From: an uncultured Eubacteriales bacterium
GTDB lineage: Bacteria; Bacillota; Clostridia; Oscillospirales; Oscillospiraceae
Length of the DNA: 64,000 nucleotides
NCBI GenBank assembly: GCA_900319635.1
Contig: ONPF01000004.1
Location: forward strand, 16,732 to 80,731
Direction: 5' to 3'
Numbering within the stretch: position 1 is the first letter of the stretch; every line of letters starts with the position of its first letter. Below, piece after piece: positions 25,553 to 33,941 of the stretch. Under the pieces are notes generated by a model. That model had not been told where the DNA came from. It saw nothing but the letters and a program-made list of their open reading frames with translations, and did not search any database. The position numbers were made by a program, and so were the translations under genes.

Positions 25553-26476
25553 ATGGAAATGAGAGCTGTTTACGCTGAATGCCTGGCCCAGATGATGGAG
25601 CAGGACAAGCACGTCGTCGTGCTGGACGCCGACCTCTCCAAGGCCAGCGGCACCCGCAAGATGTACGATCGCTTCCCCAGGCAGATGTTTGACTGCGGCG
25701 TGGCCGAGCAGAACATGGCCTCCATCGCCGCCGGCCTCTCCAGCTACGGCTTTAAGCCCTGGATCGAGAGCTTTACCCCCTTCGCCACCCGGCGGATCTG
25801 CGACCAGATCGCCATCTCCATCTCCTATGCCAAGCAGAACGTGAAGATCGTGGGCACCGACCCCGGCATCTCCGCCGAGCTCAACGGCGGCACCCACATG
25901 AGCATGGAGGACATCGGCGTCCTGCGCTCCATCCCCGGCATCGTGATCTTTGAGCCGGTGGACGAAGTGCAGCTGCGCGCCGCCATGCCCGTGCTGAACG
26001 CCTATGAGGGGCCGGTGTATGTGCGCCTCTTCCGCAAGGTGCAGCCCGTGATCTTCCCCGAGGACTACAAGTTCGACCTCTTCAAGGCAGATACGCTCCG
26101 CGAGGGCAGGGATCTCACGATCTTCGTCTCCGGCATGGTGACCAAGGACTGCCTGGACGCGGCCGAGCTTCTGCGCGAGCAGGGCATCGACGCGGAGATC
26201 ATCAATGTCCACACCATCAAGCCCGTGGATCGGGAGACGGTGATCGCCTCCGCCCGGAAGACCGGCGCGGTGCTGACGGTGGAGAACCACAATGTCATCG
26301 GCGGCCTGCACTCCGCCATTCTGGAGACCCTGGCCCAGGAGAAGATCCCCGTCTGCGCTGTGGGTGTGCCCGACCGCTTCGGCGAGGTGGGCAAGATCCC
26401 CTATCTGCGTGAGGTCATGGGCCTCACGGTAGAGAACATCGTGGAGACGGCGAAGAAGGCCGTCAGCCTGAAGTAA
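25553..26476 (+). CDS. sqwH: Transketolase, C-terminal (pyrimidine-binding) subunit, sulfo-TK type
   Basis: A 307-residue partner subunit. It carries the pyrimidine-binding domain (DADLSKASGTRKMYDRFP, FDCGVAEQNMASIAAGLS with the catalytic Glu in GVAEQN, FTPFATRR) and the C-terminal transketolase domain (MVTKDCLDAAELL, NVHTIKPVDRETV, TVENHNVIGGLHSA). It completes the thiamine enzyme with the preceding gene. Length is usual for split clostridial transketolases. Its stop is abutted by a heptamer array, then a repeat island of 374 nt, before the RpiB-like gene. Confidence 0.78.
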   Translation: MEMRAVYAECLAQMMEQDKHVVVLDADLSKASGTRKMYDRFPRQMFDCGVAEQNMASIAAGLSSYGFKPWIESFTPFATRRICDQIAISISYAKQNVKIVGTDPGISAELNGGTHMSMEDIGVLRSIPGIVIFEPVDEVQLRAAMPVLNAYEGPVYVRLFRKVQPVIFPEDYKFDLFKADTLREGRDLTIFVSGMVTKDCLDAAELLREQGIDAEIINVHTIKPVDRETVIASARKTGAVLTVENHNVIGGLHSAILETLAQEKIPVCAVGVPDRFGEVGKIPYLREVMGLTVENIVETAKKAVSLK

Positions 26477-26504
26477 TGCGGAATTCGGAATGCGGAATTC
26501 GGAA
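26477..26504. repeat. Heptamer array, four 7-nt units
   Basis: TGCGGAA, TTCGGAA, TGCGGAA, TTCGGAA beginning at the base after the stop codon, followed by an inverted segment TTCCGCATTCC (26515-26525) that could pair with it. Confidence 0.85.
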
Positions 26505-26620
26505 TTGCCTCCGGTTCCGCATTCCTTTTGCGCCTTGCACCGTAGGGACGGCTATCAGCCGCCCGCTTAAGCTTCCTCGGGGAGGGAGCCTATATGGAGG
26601 AGTTCCATTGATCCCACAGC

Positions 26621-26845
26621 TCCCTCAGTCAGCCGCCTTCCGTGAGACGGCGTCTGCCAGCTCCCTCGGGGAGGGAGCCTATATTGAAAGGAAAACCCCT
26701 CAGTCATCCGTCTTCCGTGAGACGACGGATGACAGCTCCCCTTACAGGGGAGCCTAAGATGAAAGGAGAACCCCTCAGTCATCCGTCTTCCGTGAGACGA
26801 CGGATGCCAGCTCCCCTTACAGGGGAGCCAAAAAAGAAAGGAGAT
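26621..26845. repeat. 75-bp tandem triplicate upstream of the RpiB-like gene
   Basis: Three consecutive units with a period of exactly 75 nt (26621-26695, 26696-26770, 26771-26845). Each has a CCTCAGTCA start, a CATCCGTC..GACGGATG hairpin (diverged in unit 1), an AGCTCCC..GGGAGCC palindrome and an AAAGGA-type end. Units 2 and 3 are nearly identical; unit 1 is more diverged. The end of unit 3 supplies the AAAGGAG ribosome site of the next gene. A partial palindrome piece lies at about 26569-26590. The preceding 26527-26568 carries a GTAGGGACGG..CCGCCCGC palindrome. No gene is seen in this space. Confidence 0.85.
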
Positions 26846-26850
26846 TGTAT

Positions 26851-27327
26851 ATGAAAATTGCGATCGGCAGCGATAAATCCGGCTTCTCCGCCAAGGAAGC
26901 CATCAAAGTGTATCTCACCGAGTCCGGCGCGGACTTTGACGATCTGGGCACCGTGGACTTAAACCAGGTGCACCCCTACTATCAGGTGGCCTCTGAGGTG
27001 GCTCCCCTGGTGCAGAACGGTACTTACGACCGGGCTATCCTCATCTGCGGCACCGGCGCCGGCATGTGCGTGGTGTCCAACAAGTTCAAGGGCGTCTATG
27101 CCGTGGCCTGCGAGGGCGTGTACTCCGCCAAGATGGCCCGCACCATCAACAACGCCAACATCCTCTGCATGGGCGGCTGGATCGTCGGCCCCGAGATGGC
27201 CGTGGAGATGACCAAGACCTTCCTCGCCACCGACTGGTGCCAGGATCTGGAGGATTGGCGCGCCGCCAATATGCACAAGTTCGCCCTGCAGGTTTCCGCC
27301 ATCGAGGACAAGATCTATGACAAGTGA
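26851..27327 (+). CDS. sqwI: RpiB/LacAB family isomerase (sulfoerythrose isomerase-like)
   Basis: A 158-residue protein of the RpiB/LacA/LacB family: KIAIGSDKSGFSAKEAIK, the active-site segment ILICGTGAGMCVVSNKFKGVYAVAC and TINNANILCMGGWIVG. RpiB enzymes interconvert aldoses and ketoses. In the sulfo-TK pathway SqwI converts 4-deoxy-4-sulfoerythrose to the erythrulose form. RpiB normally has DHAG near the N-terminus and here SDKSG stands at that place, consistent with a different substrate. AAAGGAG from the tandem repeat gives the ribosome site. The 3' end overlaps the dehydrogenase gene by 11 nt, tying it to the pathway. Confidence 0.78.
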   Translation: MKIAIGSDKSGFSAKEAIKVYLTESGADFDDLGTVDLNQVHPYYQVASEVAPLVQNGTYDRAILICGTGAGMCVVSNKFKGVYAVACEGVYSAKMARTINNANILCMGGWIVGPEMAVEMTKTFLATDWCQDLEDWRAANMHKFALQVSAIEDKIYDK

Positions 27328-28417
27328 GTTCATCTATGCCCAGCCGGTGAAGATCTTCTTCGGCCAGGGCGAGTTTCAGAAGCTTGGCGCGGTGCTGGAC
27401 GAGCTGGGCGTCACCCGGGCGGTGCTCTGCTGCGGGCGGCACTTTGCCCCCCAGGCGTCTCTGCTGATGGAGAAGGAGCCGCGCATCGCGGCCGTTTTCA
27501 CTGAGGTGGAGCAGAATCCCCAGCTCTCCGGCATCACGGAGACTACCCGCCTCTGCCGCGTCCACGCGGCCGACGGCGTCATCGGCATCGGCGGCGGCAG
27601 CTCCCTGGACACCGCCAAGTTTGCCGCGGCCGTTGCGCCGAACCCCGGCGAGCCCATCGACTACTACGAGGGCAAGCGCCCGCTGAACGCCCAAAACCGG
27701 CTCCCCGTGGTGGCCGTGCCCACCACCGCCGGCACCGGCAGCGAGGTGACCCAGGTCTCCGTGGTAAGCCACGGAACCGAGAAAAAGACCATCAATAACC
27801 CGGCCTTCATGCCCGCGGCGGCCATCGTGGATCCGCTGCTCTCCGCCTCTGTGCCGCCCCGCACCACCATGAACACGGGCCTGGACGCCATGGCCCACGC
27901 CCTGGAGGGCTACTGGAGCCGGAACCACCAGCCCATCCCCGACCTCATGGCCATCGAGGCCGTGCGCCTGATCCTGGGGAATCTGGAGCGGGCATACCGG
28001 GACGGCGGCGACCTGGAGGCCCGGAGCAGCATGGCCCTGGCCGCGCTGCTGGGCGGGCTGAGCTTTGCCCTGCCCAAGACCGCCGCCAGTCACGCCTGCA
28101 GCTATCCGCTTTCCGAGGACTATCACCTGCCCCACGGGGAGGCCTGCGCCTTCACCCTGGACAGCCTGGTGAAGATCAACGCCGACGAGCGGCTGGAGCA
28201 TCTGTGCCATGCCGTTGGCCTCAAGGATACCGACGAGCTTGCCGCCCGCATCCGGGCGCTGAAGGCGCTGGGCGGCCTGCGCAGCAGACTGTCCGACCTG
28301 GGGGACGTGGATCTTGCGAAGCTCTGCCGGGACTGCGCCGCCCACCCGCTGATGAAGAATAACCCCGTGAGCCTGGACGAGGAGGCGCTGCGGGAGATGT
28401 TTGAAGCCCTGGCATGA
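27317..28417 (+). CDS. sqwF: Iron-containing alcohol dehydrogenase (sulfoacetaldehyde reductase-like)
   Basis: A 366-residue group III (Fe-ADH) dehydrogenase: nucleotide-binding GIGGGSSLDTAK, VPTTAGTGSEVTQ, and metal ligands in TGLDAMAHALEGYWS and LPHGEACAF. In the sulfo-TK route the last step is NADH-dependent reduction of sulfoacetaldehyde to isethionate by this family. It overlaps the RpiB-like gene by 11 nt and the transporter gene by 4 nt, so all three are co-translated. Other aldehydes cannot be excluded from sequence alone. Confidence 0.78.
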   Translation: MTSEFIYAQPVKIFFGQGEFQKLGAVLDELGVTRAVLCCGRHFAPQASLLMEKEPRIAAVFTEVEQNPQLSGITETTRLCRVHAADGVIGIGGGSSLDTAKFAAAVAPNPGEPIDYYEGKRPLNAQNRLPVVAVPTTAGTGSEVTQVSVVSHGTEKKTINNPAFMPAAAIVDPLLSASVPPRTTMNTGLDAMAHALEGYWSRNHQPIPDLMAIEAVRLILGNLERAYRDGGDLEARSSMALAALLGGLSFALPKTAASHACSYPLSEDYHLPHGEACAFTLDSLVKINADERLEHLCHAVGLKDTDELAARIRALKALGGLRSRLSDLGDVDLAKLCRDCAAHPLMKNNPVSLDEEALREMFEALA

Positions 28418-29325
28418 AAAGCACGTTGAAAACCGCCGGCATGTTCGGCGGGATGATCCTGTCCTGGTCGATCTATTACGCCGCCAGCAAGGTGCTGGTG
28501 GGGGAGACCGGATCGCCGCTGCTGGCGGGCTTTCTGCTGCGTACGGCGGCGCTGGTGTTCCTCACGGTGCAGCTGCTGCTGGACGGCAGCTTTACCCGGC
28601 TCTTCCACCAGGGCAAGGCGGTGAAGATCCTGCTGATGATCGGCGTCTTCGGCTTCCTGCTGGATCTTTTTGCCAATCTGGGCTACGCCGGGGGCAGCCT
28701 CTCCACCGGCACGGCGCTTTTGAAGACCGACGTGCTGATGGTGAATCTGGTCACCGTGATCCTGTATAAAAAGAAGCTCTACGCCTCGGACTGGCTGGGC
28801 ACCTTCATCATGCTGCTGGGGGTGCTGCTGGTGCTGGGCGTGGACTTCGGCAGCATGTCCCTCAACGGCTACGACCTGTTTTTCCTGCTCTCCGCCGCCT
28901 GCGTCACCGCCAACGCCTTCATCATCAAGCGCGCCCAGGACAAGTACCACGAGGACGCGGACATGATCTCCTATTACAATAACGGCGTGGTGCTGCTGCT
29001 CTTCGCCGCCTCCGCCGGGGTGACGGGGGATCTGGGCGGCTTCGACTGGGGGAGTCTGCGCACGCTCTGGTGGCTGGTCGCCCTGGGCGGTCTTGCCCAG
29101 ACGGGGATCTATTTCTTCTACTACCGCAATCTCAAGACCCACGAGGTCTGGGAGGTGAAGCTGGCGCTGCTGCTGATGCCGGTGCTGAGCTGCTTTATCG
29201 GCGTCTTCTTCCTGGCGGAAGAGCTGACGGCCAAAAAGCTCCTTGGTATCGGGATCGTGCTGGCCGGCGCGGCGCTGCTCTTGCTGCGGAGCAAGATGCA
29301 TCCCCGGGAGGAAAGGAAGGAATGA
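28414..29325 (+). CDS. DMT/EamA family transporter (candidate isethionate exporter)
   Basis: A 303-residue membrane protein with about ten helices in two EamA-like halves, few charges in the helices, and a basic C-terminal tail. Members of the drug/metabolite transporter superfamily move small metabolites. Its start overlaps the dehydrogenase stop by 4 nt, so I infer that it exports isethionate or imports the substrate of the pathway. It is the last gene of the operon. A T-rich stretch follows, but no clear hairpin terminator. Confidence 0.7.
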   Translation: MKSTLKTAGMFGGMILSWSIYYAASKVLVGETGSPLLAGFLLRTAALVFLTVQLLLDGSFTRLFHQGKAVKILLMIGVFGFLLDLFANLGYAGGSLSTGTALLKTDVLMVNLVTVILYKKKLYASDWLGTFIMLLGVLLVLGVDFGSMSLNGYDLFFLLSAACVTANAFIIKRAQDKYHEDADMISYYNNGVVLLLFAASAGVTGDLGGFDWGSLRTLWWLVALGGLAQTGIYFFYYRNLKTHEVWEVKLALLLMPVLSCFIGVFFLAEELTAKKLLGIGIVLAGAALLLLRSKMHPREERKE

Positions 29326-29360
29326 AGGAATGGTTCTTCTTCCTTCCTTTCTTTCTGTCC

Positions 29361-29389
29361 TTGCATAATCCGGAATTGTATTGTATACT
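29361..29389 (+). promoter_or_regulatory. Promoter of the FAD/Fe-S oxidoreductase-hypA operon
   Basis: TTGCAT (29361-29366), 17 nt, TATACT (29384-29389). Leader about 55 nt with GAGGGAGAG before ATG 29451. Confidence 0.7.
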
Positions 29390-29450
29390 GCCTATAAGCG
29401 CACATTTTTGGTTCGCTATATGTAAAAATATTGAGGGAGAGAATCATATC

Positions 29451-32132
29451 ATGGCTGAACTGAGACCGAAAATCGTCAAGCTCTGTCATATCGTCGGCGG
29501 CCTCACCGGCGTTGTGAACAAGATCGACGAGAACGCCCCCGAGTATTATTCCCTGGCCAGCATCGTCACCGACGATGAGGCCGATGTTGCCATCGCCGCC
29601 GGTCTGCGCAAGGAGCGCACCGTGGGCTACCTGGCCAAGAAGGTCGGCAAGCCCGTGGAAGAGGTGGAGAAGCTGGCCAAGCATCTGGCCTGGATCGGCG
29701 TGTTCCGCTGCACCTACGACGAGAAGCTGGGAGAAGACGTGTACTTCATGCAGATCTTCGCCCCCGGCATCATGGAGATGCTGGTGAACAACCAGGAGCT
29801 GCTGAACACCCATCCGGAAGTGGGCAAGGCCTTCGAGGAGTATACCCGCATCCGCATGGAGACCATGTCCCCCCTGATCCCCAACGGCTACGGCCTGATG
29901 CGCGTTGTCCCCGTGGAGAGCGCCATCAAGGATCTGCCCGGCGTCAGCCCCTATGAGAAGCTCAGCTACTATCTGGACAAGTATGACACCTTCTCCGTGT
30001 CTCCCTGCTCCTGCCGCGCCTCCCGCACCTCCATCGGCGACGGCTGCGGCCACCTGGCCGAGGAAATGTGCATCCAGATGGGCAAGGGCGCGGAGCACTA
30101 CATCCGCTCCGGCCGTGCCCGCAGGATCACCAAGGAAGAGGCACTGGAGATCATCAAGCGCGCCGAGGACAACGGCCTCATGCACGACATCCCCAACATC
30201 GAAGAGGTGGGCGACAGCGCCGCCATCTGCAACTGCTGCTCCTGCGCCTGCTTCGGTCTGCGCGTGGGTCTGATGTTCGGCGCCCGGGACGCCATCCGCT
30301 CCAACTTCCAGGCGGAGGTGGACGAGGCCAAGTGCGTGGCCTGCGCCCAGTGCGTGGAGGTCTGCCCCGCCAACGCCCTGAAGCTGGGCCAGAAGCTCTG
30401 CACCACGGTGAACATCGCCCCCGCCAAGTACACCAAGCTCTCCGAGACGCTGCTGGCCAAGAACGCCTGGAATCCCGACTACCGGGAGAACCGGGAGGAC
30501 GTGGTTCCCACCGGCACCGCCCCCTGCAAGGTGGCCTGCCCCGCCCACGTTCCCATCCAGGGCTACCTGAAGCTGGCCGCCCAGGGCCGCTACAAAGAGG
30601 CTCTGGAGCTCATCAAGACCGAGAACCCCCTGCCCGCCGTCTGCGGCCGCATCTGCAACAAGCGCTGCGAGGCCGAATGCACCCGCGGCGGGGTGGACGA
30701 GGCTGTCGCCATCGACGAGGTCAAGCGCTTCATTGCCGACCACGACCTGCAGAGCGAGCACCGCACCGTGCCCAAGATGCTCAACCAGACCGGCAAGCCC
30801 TTCACCGAGAAGATCGCCATCATCGGCGCCGGCCCCGCGGGTCTGAGCTGCGCCTACTACCTGGCCCTCAAGGGCTACCCCGTCACCGTCTTTGACCGCA
30901 ACCCGGTCCCCGGCGGCATGCTCACCATGGGCATCCCCAACTTCCGCTTGGAGAAAGACACCCTGAACGCCGAGATCGACATCATCCGCGAGATGGGCGT
31001 GGAGTTCAAGTGCGGCGTGGAGGTCGGCAAGGACGTCACCATCCAGGAGCTGCGCGAGCAGGGCTACAAGGGCTTCTATCTGGCCATCGGCGCCCAGAAG
31101 AGCGCCAGGATCGGCGTCCCCGGCGAGGAGCTCACGGGCGTGCTGGGCGGCGTGGACTTCCTGCGGGAAGTGAACCTGGGCCATGAGGTCAAGGTCGGCA
31201 AGAACGTGGCCGTCGTGGGCGCGGGCAACGTGGCCATGGACGTGTGCCGCACGGCCGTGCGTCTCGGCGCCGAGAATACCTATATTATCTACCGCCGTTC
31301 CGAGGCGGAGATGCCTGCTGATCCCGAGGAAGTGGGCGAGGCCAAGGAAGAGGGCGTGCAGTTCCGCTTCCTCTGCGCCCCCGTGGAGATCCTGGGCGAG
31401 GACGGCAAGGTCAAGGCGCTGAAGGTGGAGCGCATGACCCTGGGCGAGCCGGACGAGAAGGGCCGCCGCAAGCCCGTGGGCACCGGCGAGTTCGAGGAGA
31501 TCGACGTTGACACTGTCATCGGCGCCATCGGCCAGCGGGTGGACTTCGGCAAGCTGGATCTGGGCGAGATGAAGCTGGACAAGAAGGGCCTGGCCGAGGC
31601 CGACGCCCTCACCTACCAGACCGCGCAGCCCGACATCTTTGTGGGCGGCGACTGCTACACCGGCCCCAGCTTTGCCATCAACGCCATTGCCGCCGGCAAG
31701 GAGGCCGCCATCTCCCTGCACCGCTATGTCCATCCCGGCCAGACCCTCACCATGGGCCGTGACCGCCGCATTTACCGCGCGCTGGACAAGGAGCATGTGC
31801 AGCTCACCGTGGGCAGCTACGACAGGGAGCACCGCCAGGAGCGGGGCTACAACGCCGAGAAGGCCAAGACCTTTGCCGACGCCCGCGTGACCTTCACCGA
31901 GGAGCAGGTGCGCAAGGAGACCGCCCGCTGCCTGGGCTGCGGCGCCACCAAGGTGGATCCGTACCTCTGCATCGGCTGCGGCATCTGCACCACTCGCTGC
32001 AAGTTCGACGCCATCCATCTGAAGAAGGTGCGCGATTGGCACGCCGGTTCCTTTGAGACCATGCCCATCAAGGCCGCGGCCGGGCTTGTCAAGAAGGCGG
32101 GCAACATCGTCAAGCACGCTGTGGTGAAGTAA
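29451..32132 (+). CDS. Large FAD-dependent oxidoreductase with multiple Fe-S clusters (GltB/NfnB-like)
   Basis: An 893-residue protein in three parts. The N-terminal part (1-340) has cysteine motifs SPCSCRAS, ICNCCSCACF and a ferredoxin-type CVACAQCVEVCP. The middle (about 350-790) is the glutamate-synthase small-subunit-like FAD/NAD(P) core, with IIGAGPAGLSCAYYLA, PGGMLTMGIP, VVGAGNVAMDVC and a final GGDCYTGPSFAINAIAAGKEAA. The C-terminal part (about 825-865) has CLGCGATKV and CIGCGICTTRCKF. Such proteins move electrons between NAD(P)H and ferredoxin or another partner. The partner is not evident. The stop overlaps the hypA start (TAATG). Confidence 0.85.
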   Translation: MAELRPKIVKLCHIVGGLTGVVNKIDENAPEYYSLASIVTDDEADVAIAAGLRKERTVGYLAKKVGKPVEEVEKLAKHLAWIGVFRCTYDEKLGEDVYFMQIFAPGIMEMLVNNQELLNTHPEVGKAFEEYTRIRMETMSPLIPNGYGLMRVVPVESAIKDLPGVSPYEKLSYYLDKYDTFSVSPCSCRASRTSIGDGCGHLAEEMCIQMGKGAEHYIRSGRARRITKEEALEIIKRAEDNGLMHDIPNIEEVGDSAAICNCCSCACFGLRVGLMFGARDAIRSNFQAEVDEAKCVACAQCVEVCPANALKLGQKLCTTVNIAPAKYTKLSETLLAKNAWNPDYRENREDVVPTGTAPCKVACPAHVPIQGYLKLAAQGRYKEALELIKTENPLPAVCGRICNKRCEAECTRGGVDEAVAIDEVKRFIADHDLQSEHRTVPKMLNQTGKPFTEKIAIIGAGPAGLSCAYYLALKGYPVTVFDRNPVPGGMLTMGIPNFRLEKDTLNAEIDIIREMGVEFKCGVEVGKDVTIQELREQGYKGFYLAIGAQKSARIGVPGEELTGVLGGVDFLREVNLGHEVKVGKNVAVVGAGNVAMDVCRTAVRLGAENTYIIYRRSEAEMPADPEEVGEAKEEGVQFRFLCAPVEILGEDGKVKALKVERMTLGEPDEKGRRKPVGTGEFEEIDVDTVIGAIGQRVDFGKLDLGEMKLDKKGLAEADALTYQTAQPDIFVGGDCYTGPSFAINAIAAGKEAAISLHRYVHPGQTLTMGRDRRIYRALDKEHVQLTVGSYDREHRQERGYNAEKAKTFADARVTFTEEQVRKETARCLGCGATKVDPYLCIGCGICTTRCKFDAIHLKKVRDWHAGSFETMPIKAAAGLVKKAGNIVKHAVVK

Positions 32133-32473
32133 TGCACGAGCTGGGAATCTGCGATGCCCTGCTGAAAATGATCCGGGGCATCATGAAGGACGAAGAGCTG
32201 ACCGAGGTGGAGCGCATCACCGTGGAGGTGGGCTCTCTCAGCGGCGTCGTGCCCAGGTTCCTGGAGGATTGCTGGGAGGCGGTGGCCGACGGAACGGAGC
32301 TGGAGAAGACGGAATTCGTCGTCGAAGAGCTCCCGGGCACCGCCCGGTGCATGGACTGCGGCGAGCAGTTCATCGCCGACCTGAACGACCTGAGCTGCCC
32401 GAAGTGCAAGGGCAAAAAGCTTCTGCCCCTCACCGGCCGGGATCTGACCCTGAAGGAGATCCTGGCGCCATAA
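32132..32473 (+). CDS. hypA: Nickel-insertion metallochaperone HypA
   Basis: A 113-residue HypA/HybF protein. It starts MHELGICDALLKM (Met-His-Glu, the nickel site) and has a structural zinc site with CMDCGEQF and CPKCKGK. HypA delivers nickel for [NiFe]-hydrogenase maturation. No hydrogenase structural gene or other hyp gene is in the window. It overlaps the large FAD/Fe-S oxidoreductase by 1 nt, an arrangement suggesting that enzyme belongs to a hydrogen or nickel-related electron chain. Length is normal. Confidence 0.93.
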   Translation: MHELGICDALLKMIRGIMKDEELTEVERITVEVGSLSGVVPRFLEDCWEAVADGTELEKTEFVVEELPGTARCMDCGEQFIADLNDLSCPKCKGKKLLPLTGRDLTLKEILAP

Positions 32474-32546
32474 TGACCAAAGCGGGCTGTGAAGGAGGCG
32501 ACTTCTTTGCAGCCCGCGTTTTGCACCGAAAGGATGGGATCACGCC

Positions 32547-33443
32547 ATGCATTTTGTGGACGCGAAAGGGATCCTGACCGGGAGCGGCGGTTCTTCCGGA
32601 ATGAACATCTATCGCGGCTGCCTGCACGGCTGCATCTACTGCGACAGCAGAAGCCGCTGCTATGGGTTCAGCCACCCCTTTGAGGATATCGAGGTGAAGC
32701 GGAACGCGCCGGAGCTGCTGGAAAAAGCGCTGCGGGCCAAACGGCAAAGGTGCATGATCGGCACGGGCTCCATGTCCGACCCCTATCTGCCCTGCGAGGA
32801 GCAGCTGGGTCTGACCCGGAAATGCCTGGAGATCATCCTGCGCTACGGCTTCGGCGCCGCCGTTCTGACCAAATCCGACCGGATCCTGCGGGACATCGAT
32901 CTGCTGGATGAGATCAACCGCTCGTCCAAATGCGTGGTGCAGATGACGCTCACCACCTACGACGACGCCCTTTGCAAAATACTGGAGCCGCATGTGTGCA
33001 ATACGAAAAGGCGGATCCAGGTGCTGGAGCAGATGGGAGAGCGGGGGATCCCCACCGTGGTCTGGCTCTGCCCGATCCTGCCCTATCTGAACGACACGGA
33101 GGAAAACCTCCGGGCGATCCTGGACGAGTGCGTCCGCATCGGGGTAAAGGGGATCGTCTGCTTCGGCATGGGCTTGACGCTTCGGGAGGGGAGCCGGGAA
33201 TACTTCTACGCGGCCCTGGATCGGCATTTCCCGGGGCTCAAGAGCAGGTATATCCGCCAATACGGAAACGCCTACGAGCTGCCGAGTCCGAATAGCGATG
33301 CGCTGATGGGGCTTTTTCACAAGACCTGCGGGGAAAACGGCATCCTCTCCACCCCGGAGGACTGCTTCCGCTACCTGGGGGAGCTGCCGAAGCGGGAGAG
33401 GCAAATGAGCCTTTTCGACGAGGATGCGGGCTCGGGCTTGTAA
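32547..33443 (+). CDS. SPL-type radical SAM protein
   Basis: A 298-residue radical SAM protein with the cluster motif CLHGCIYCDSRSRCYG near the N-terminus (about residues 28-40), GTGSMSDPYLPCEEQLGLTRKCLE and VLTKSDRILRD. These are features of the SplB-like family (COG1533) annotated as DNA repair photolyase-like. True spore photoproduct lyase activity is not established for this subgroup. It starts 73 nt after hypA, and is followed by a separate promoter for the next genes. Role unknown. Confidence 0.85.
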   Translation: MHFVDAKGILTGSGGSSGMNIYRGCLHGCIYCDSRSRCYGFSHPFEDIEVKRNAPELLEKALRAKRQRCMIGTGSMSDPYLPCEEQLGLTRKCLEIILRYGFGAAVLTKSDRILRDIDLLDEINRSSKCVVQMTLTTYDDALCKILEPHVCNTKRRIQVLEQMGERGIPTVVWLCPILPYLNDTEENLRAILDECVRIGVKGIVCFGMGLTLREGSREYFYAALDRHFPGLKSRYIRQYGNAYELPSPNSDALMGLFHKTCGENGILSTPEDCFRYLGELPKRERQMSLFDEDAGSGL

Positions 33444-33466
33444 AAGCAAGAAAAAACCGGTATAAT
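33438..33466 (+). promoter_or_regulatory. Promoter of the fRMsr-rhodanese pair, possibly leaderless
   Basis: TTGTAA (33438-33443), 17 nt, TATAAT (33461-33466). The expected start of transcription is at about 33473, immediately before GTG 33474/ATG 33477, with no room for a ribosome site except for ATG 33483. The -35 overlaps the end of the radical SAM gene. Confidence 0.65.
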
Positions 33467-33473
33467 CAAGCTG

Positions 33474-33941
33474 GTGATGCATATGACAAATTACAATGAA
33501 CTGAACGCCCAACTGAAAAGCCTCATTGAGGGCGTGCCCCATAAAATCGCAAACCTGGCCAACGCCTCCGCTCTGCTCTGGCAGGGGATGGAGGGGCTGA
33601 ACTGGGCAGGCTTCTACCTGCGCAAGGGGGACAGGCTGGTGCTGGGGCCCTTCCAGGGCAAGCCCGCCTGCATCGAGATCCCCCTGAGCCGGGGCGTCTG
33701 CGGCGCGGCGGCGCGGGAAAAGAAGACCCAGCGGGTGGAGGACGTGCACGCCTTCCCCGGGCACATCGCCTGCGACTGCGCCTCCAATGCGGAGATCGTG
33801 GTGCCGATCCTCGTGGGGGGAGAGGCGGTGGCCGTGCTGGATCTGGACAGCCCTCTGACCGGGCGCTTCAGCCCGGAGGATCAGCAGGGGCTGGAGGCCT
33901 TTGCGAAGATCCTGGAGAACGAGTGGGAGAACATGGCATGA
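33474..33941 (+). CDS. GAF-domain free methionine-(R)-sulfoxide reductase
   Basis: A protein of about 155 residues with the fRMsr pattern: WAGFYLRKGDRLVLGPFQGKPAC, SRGVCGAAAREKKTQ, DVHAFPGHIACDCASNAEIVVPI. The three cysteines of the family (PAC, GVCG, IACDC) are present. It reduces free methionine-R-sulfoxide. The start could be GTG 33474, ATG 33477 or ATG 33483; none has a ribosome-binding site and the -10 box is adjacent, so a leaderless message is possible. It overlaps the rhodanese start by 4 nt. Confidence 0.88.
   Translation: MMHMTNYNELNAQLKSLIEGVPHKIANLANASALLWQGMEGLNWAGFYLRKGDRLVLGPFQGKPACIEIPLSRGVCGAAAREKKTQRVEDVHAFPGHIACDCASNAEIVVPILVGGEAVAVLDLDSPLTGRFSPEDQQGLEAFAKILENEWENMA

Noticed and set aside
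26621-26845. Possible CRISPR array
   Set aside because: The 75-bp units are contiguous with no unique spacers, only three copies, and no cas gene is present.
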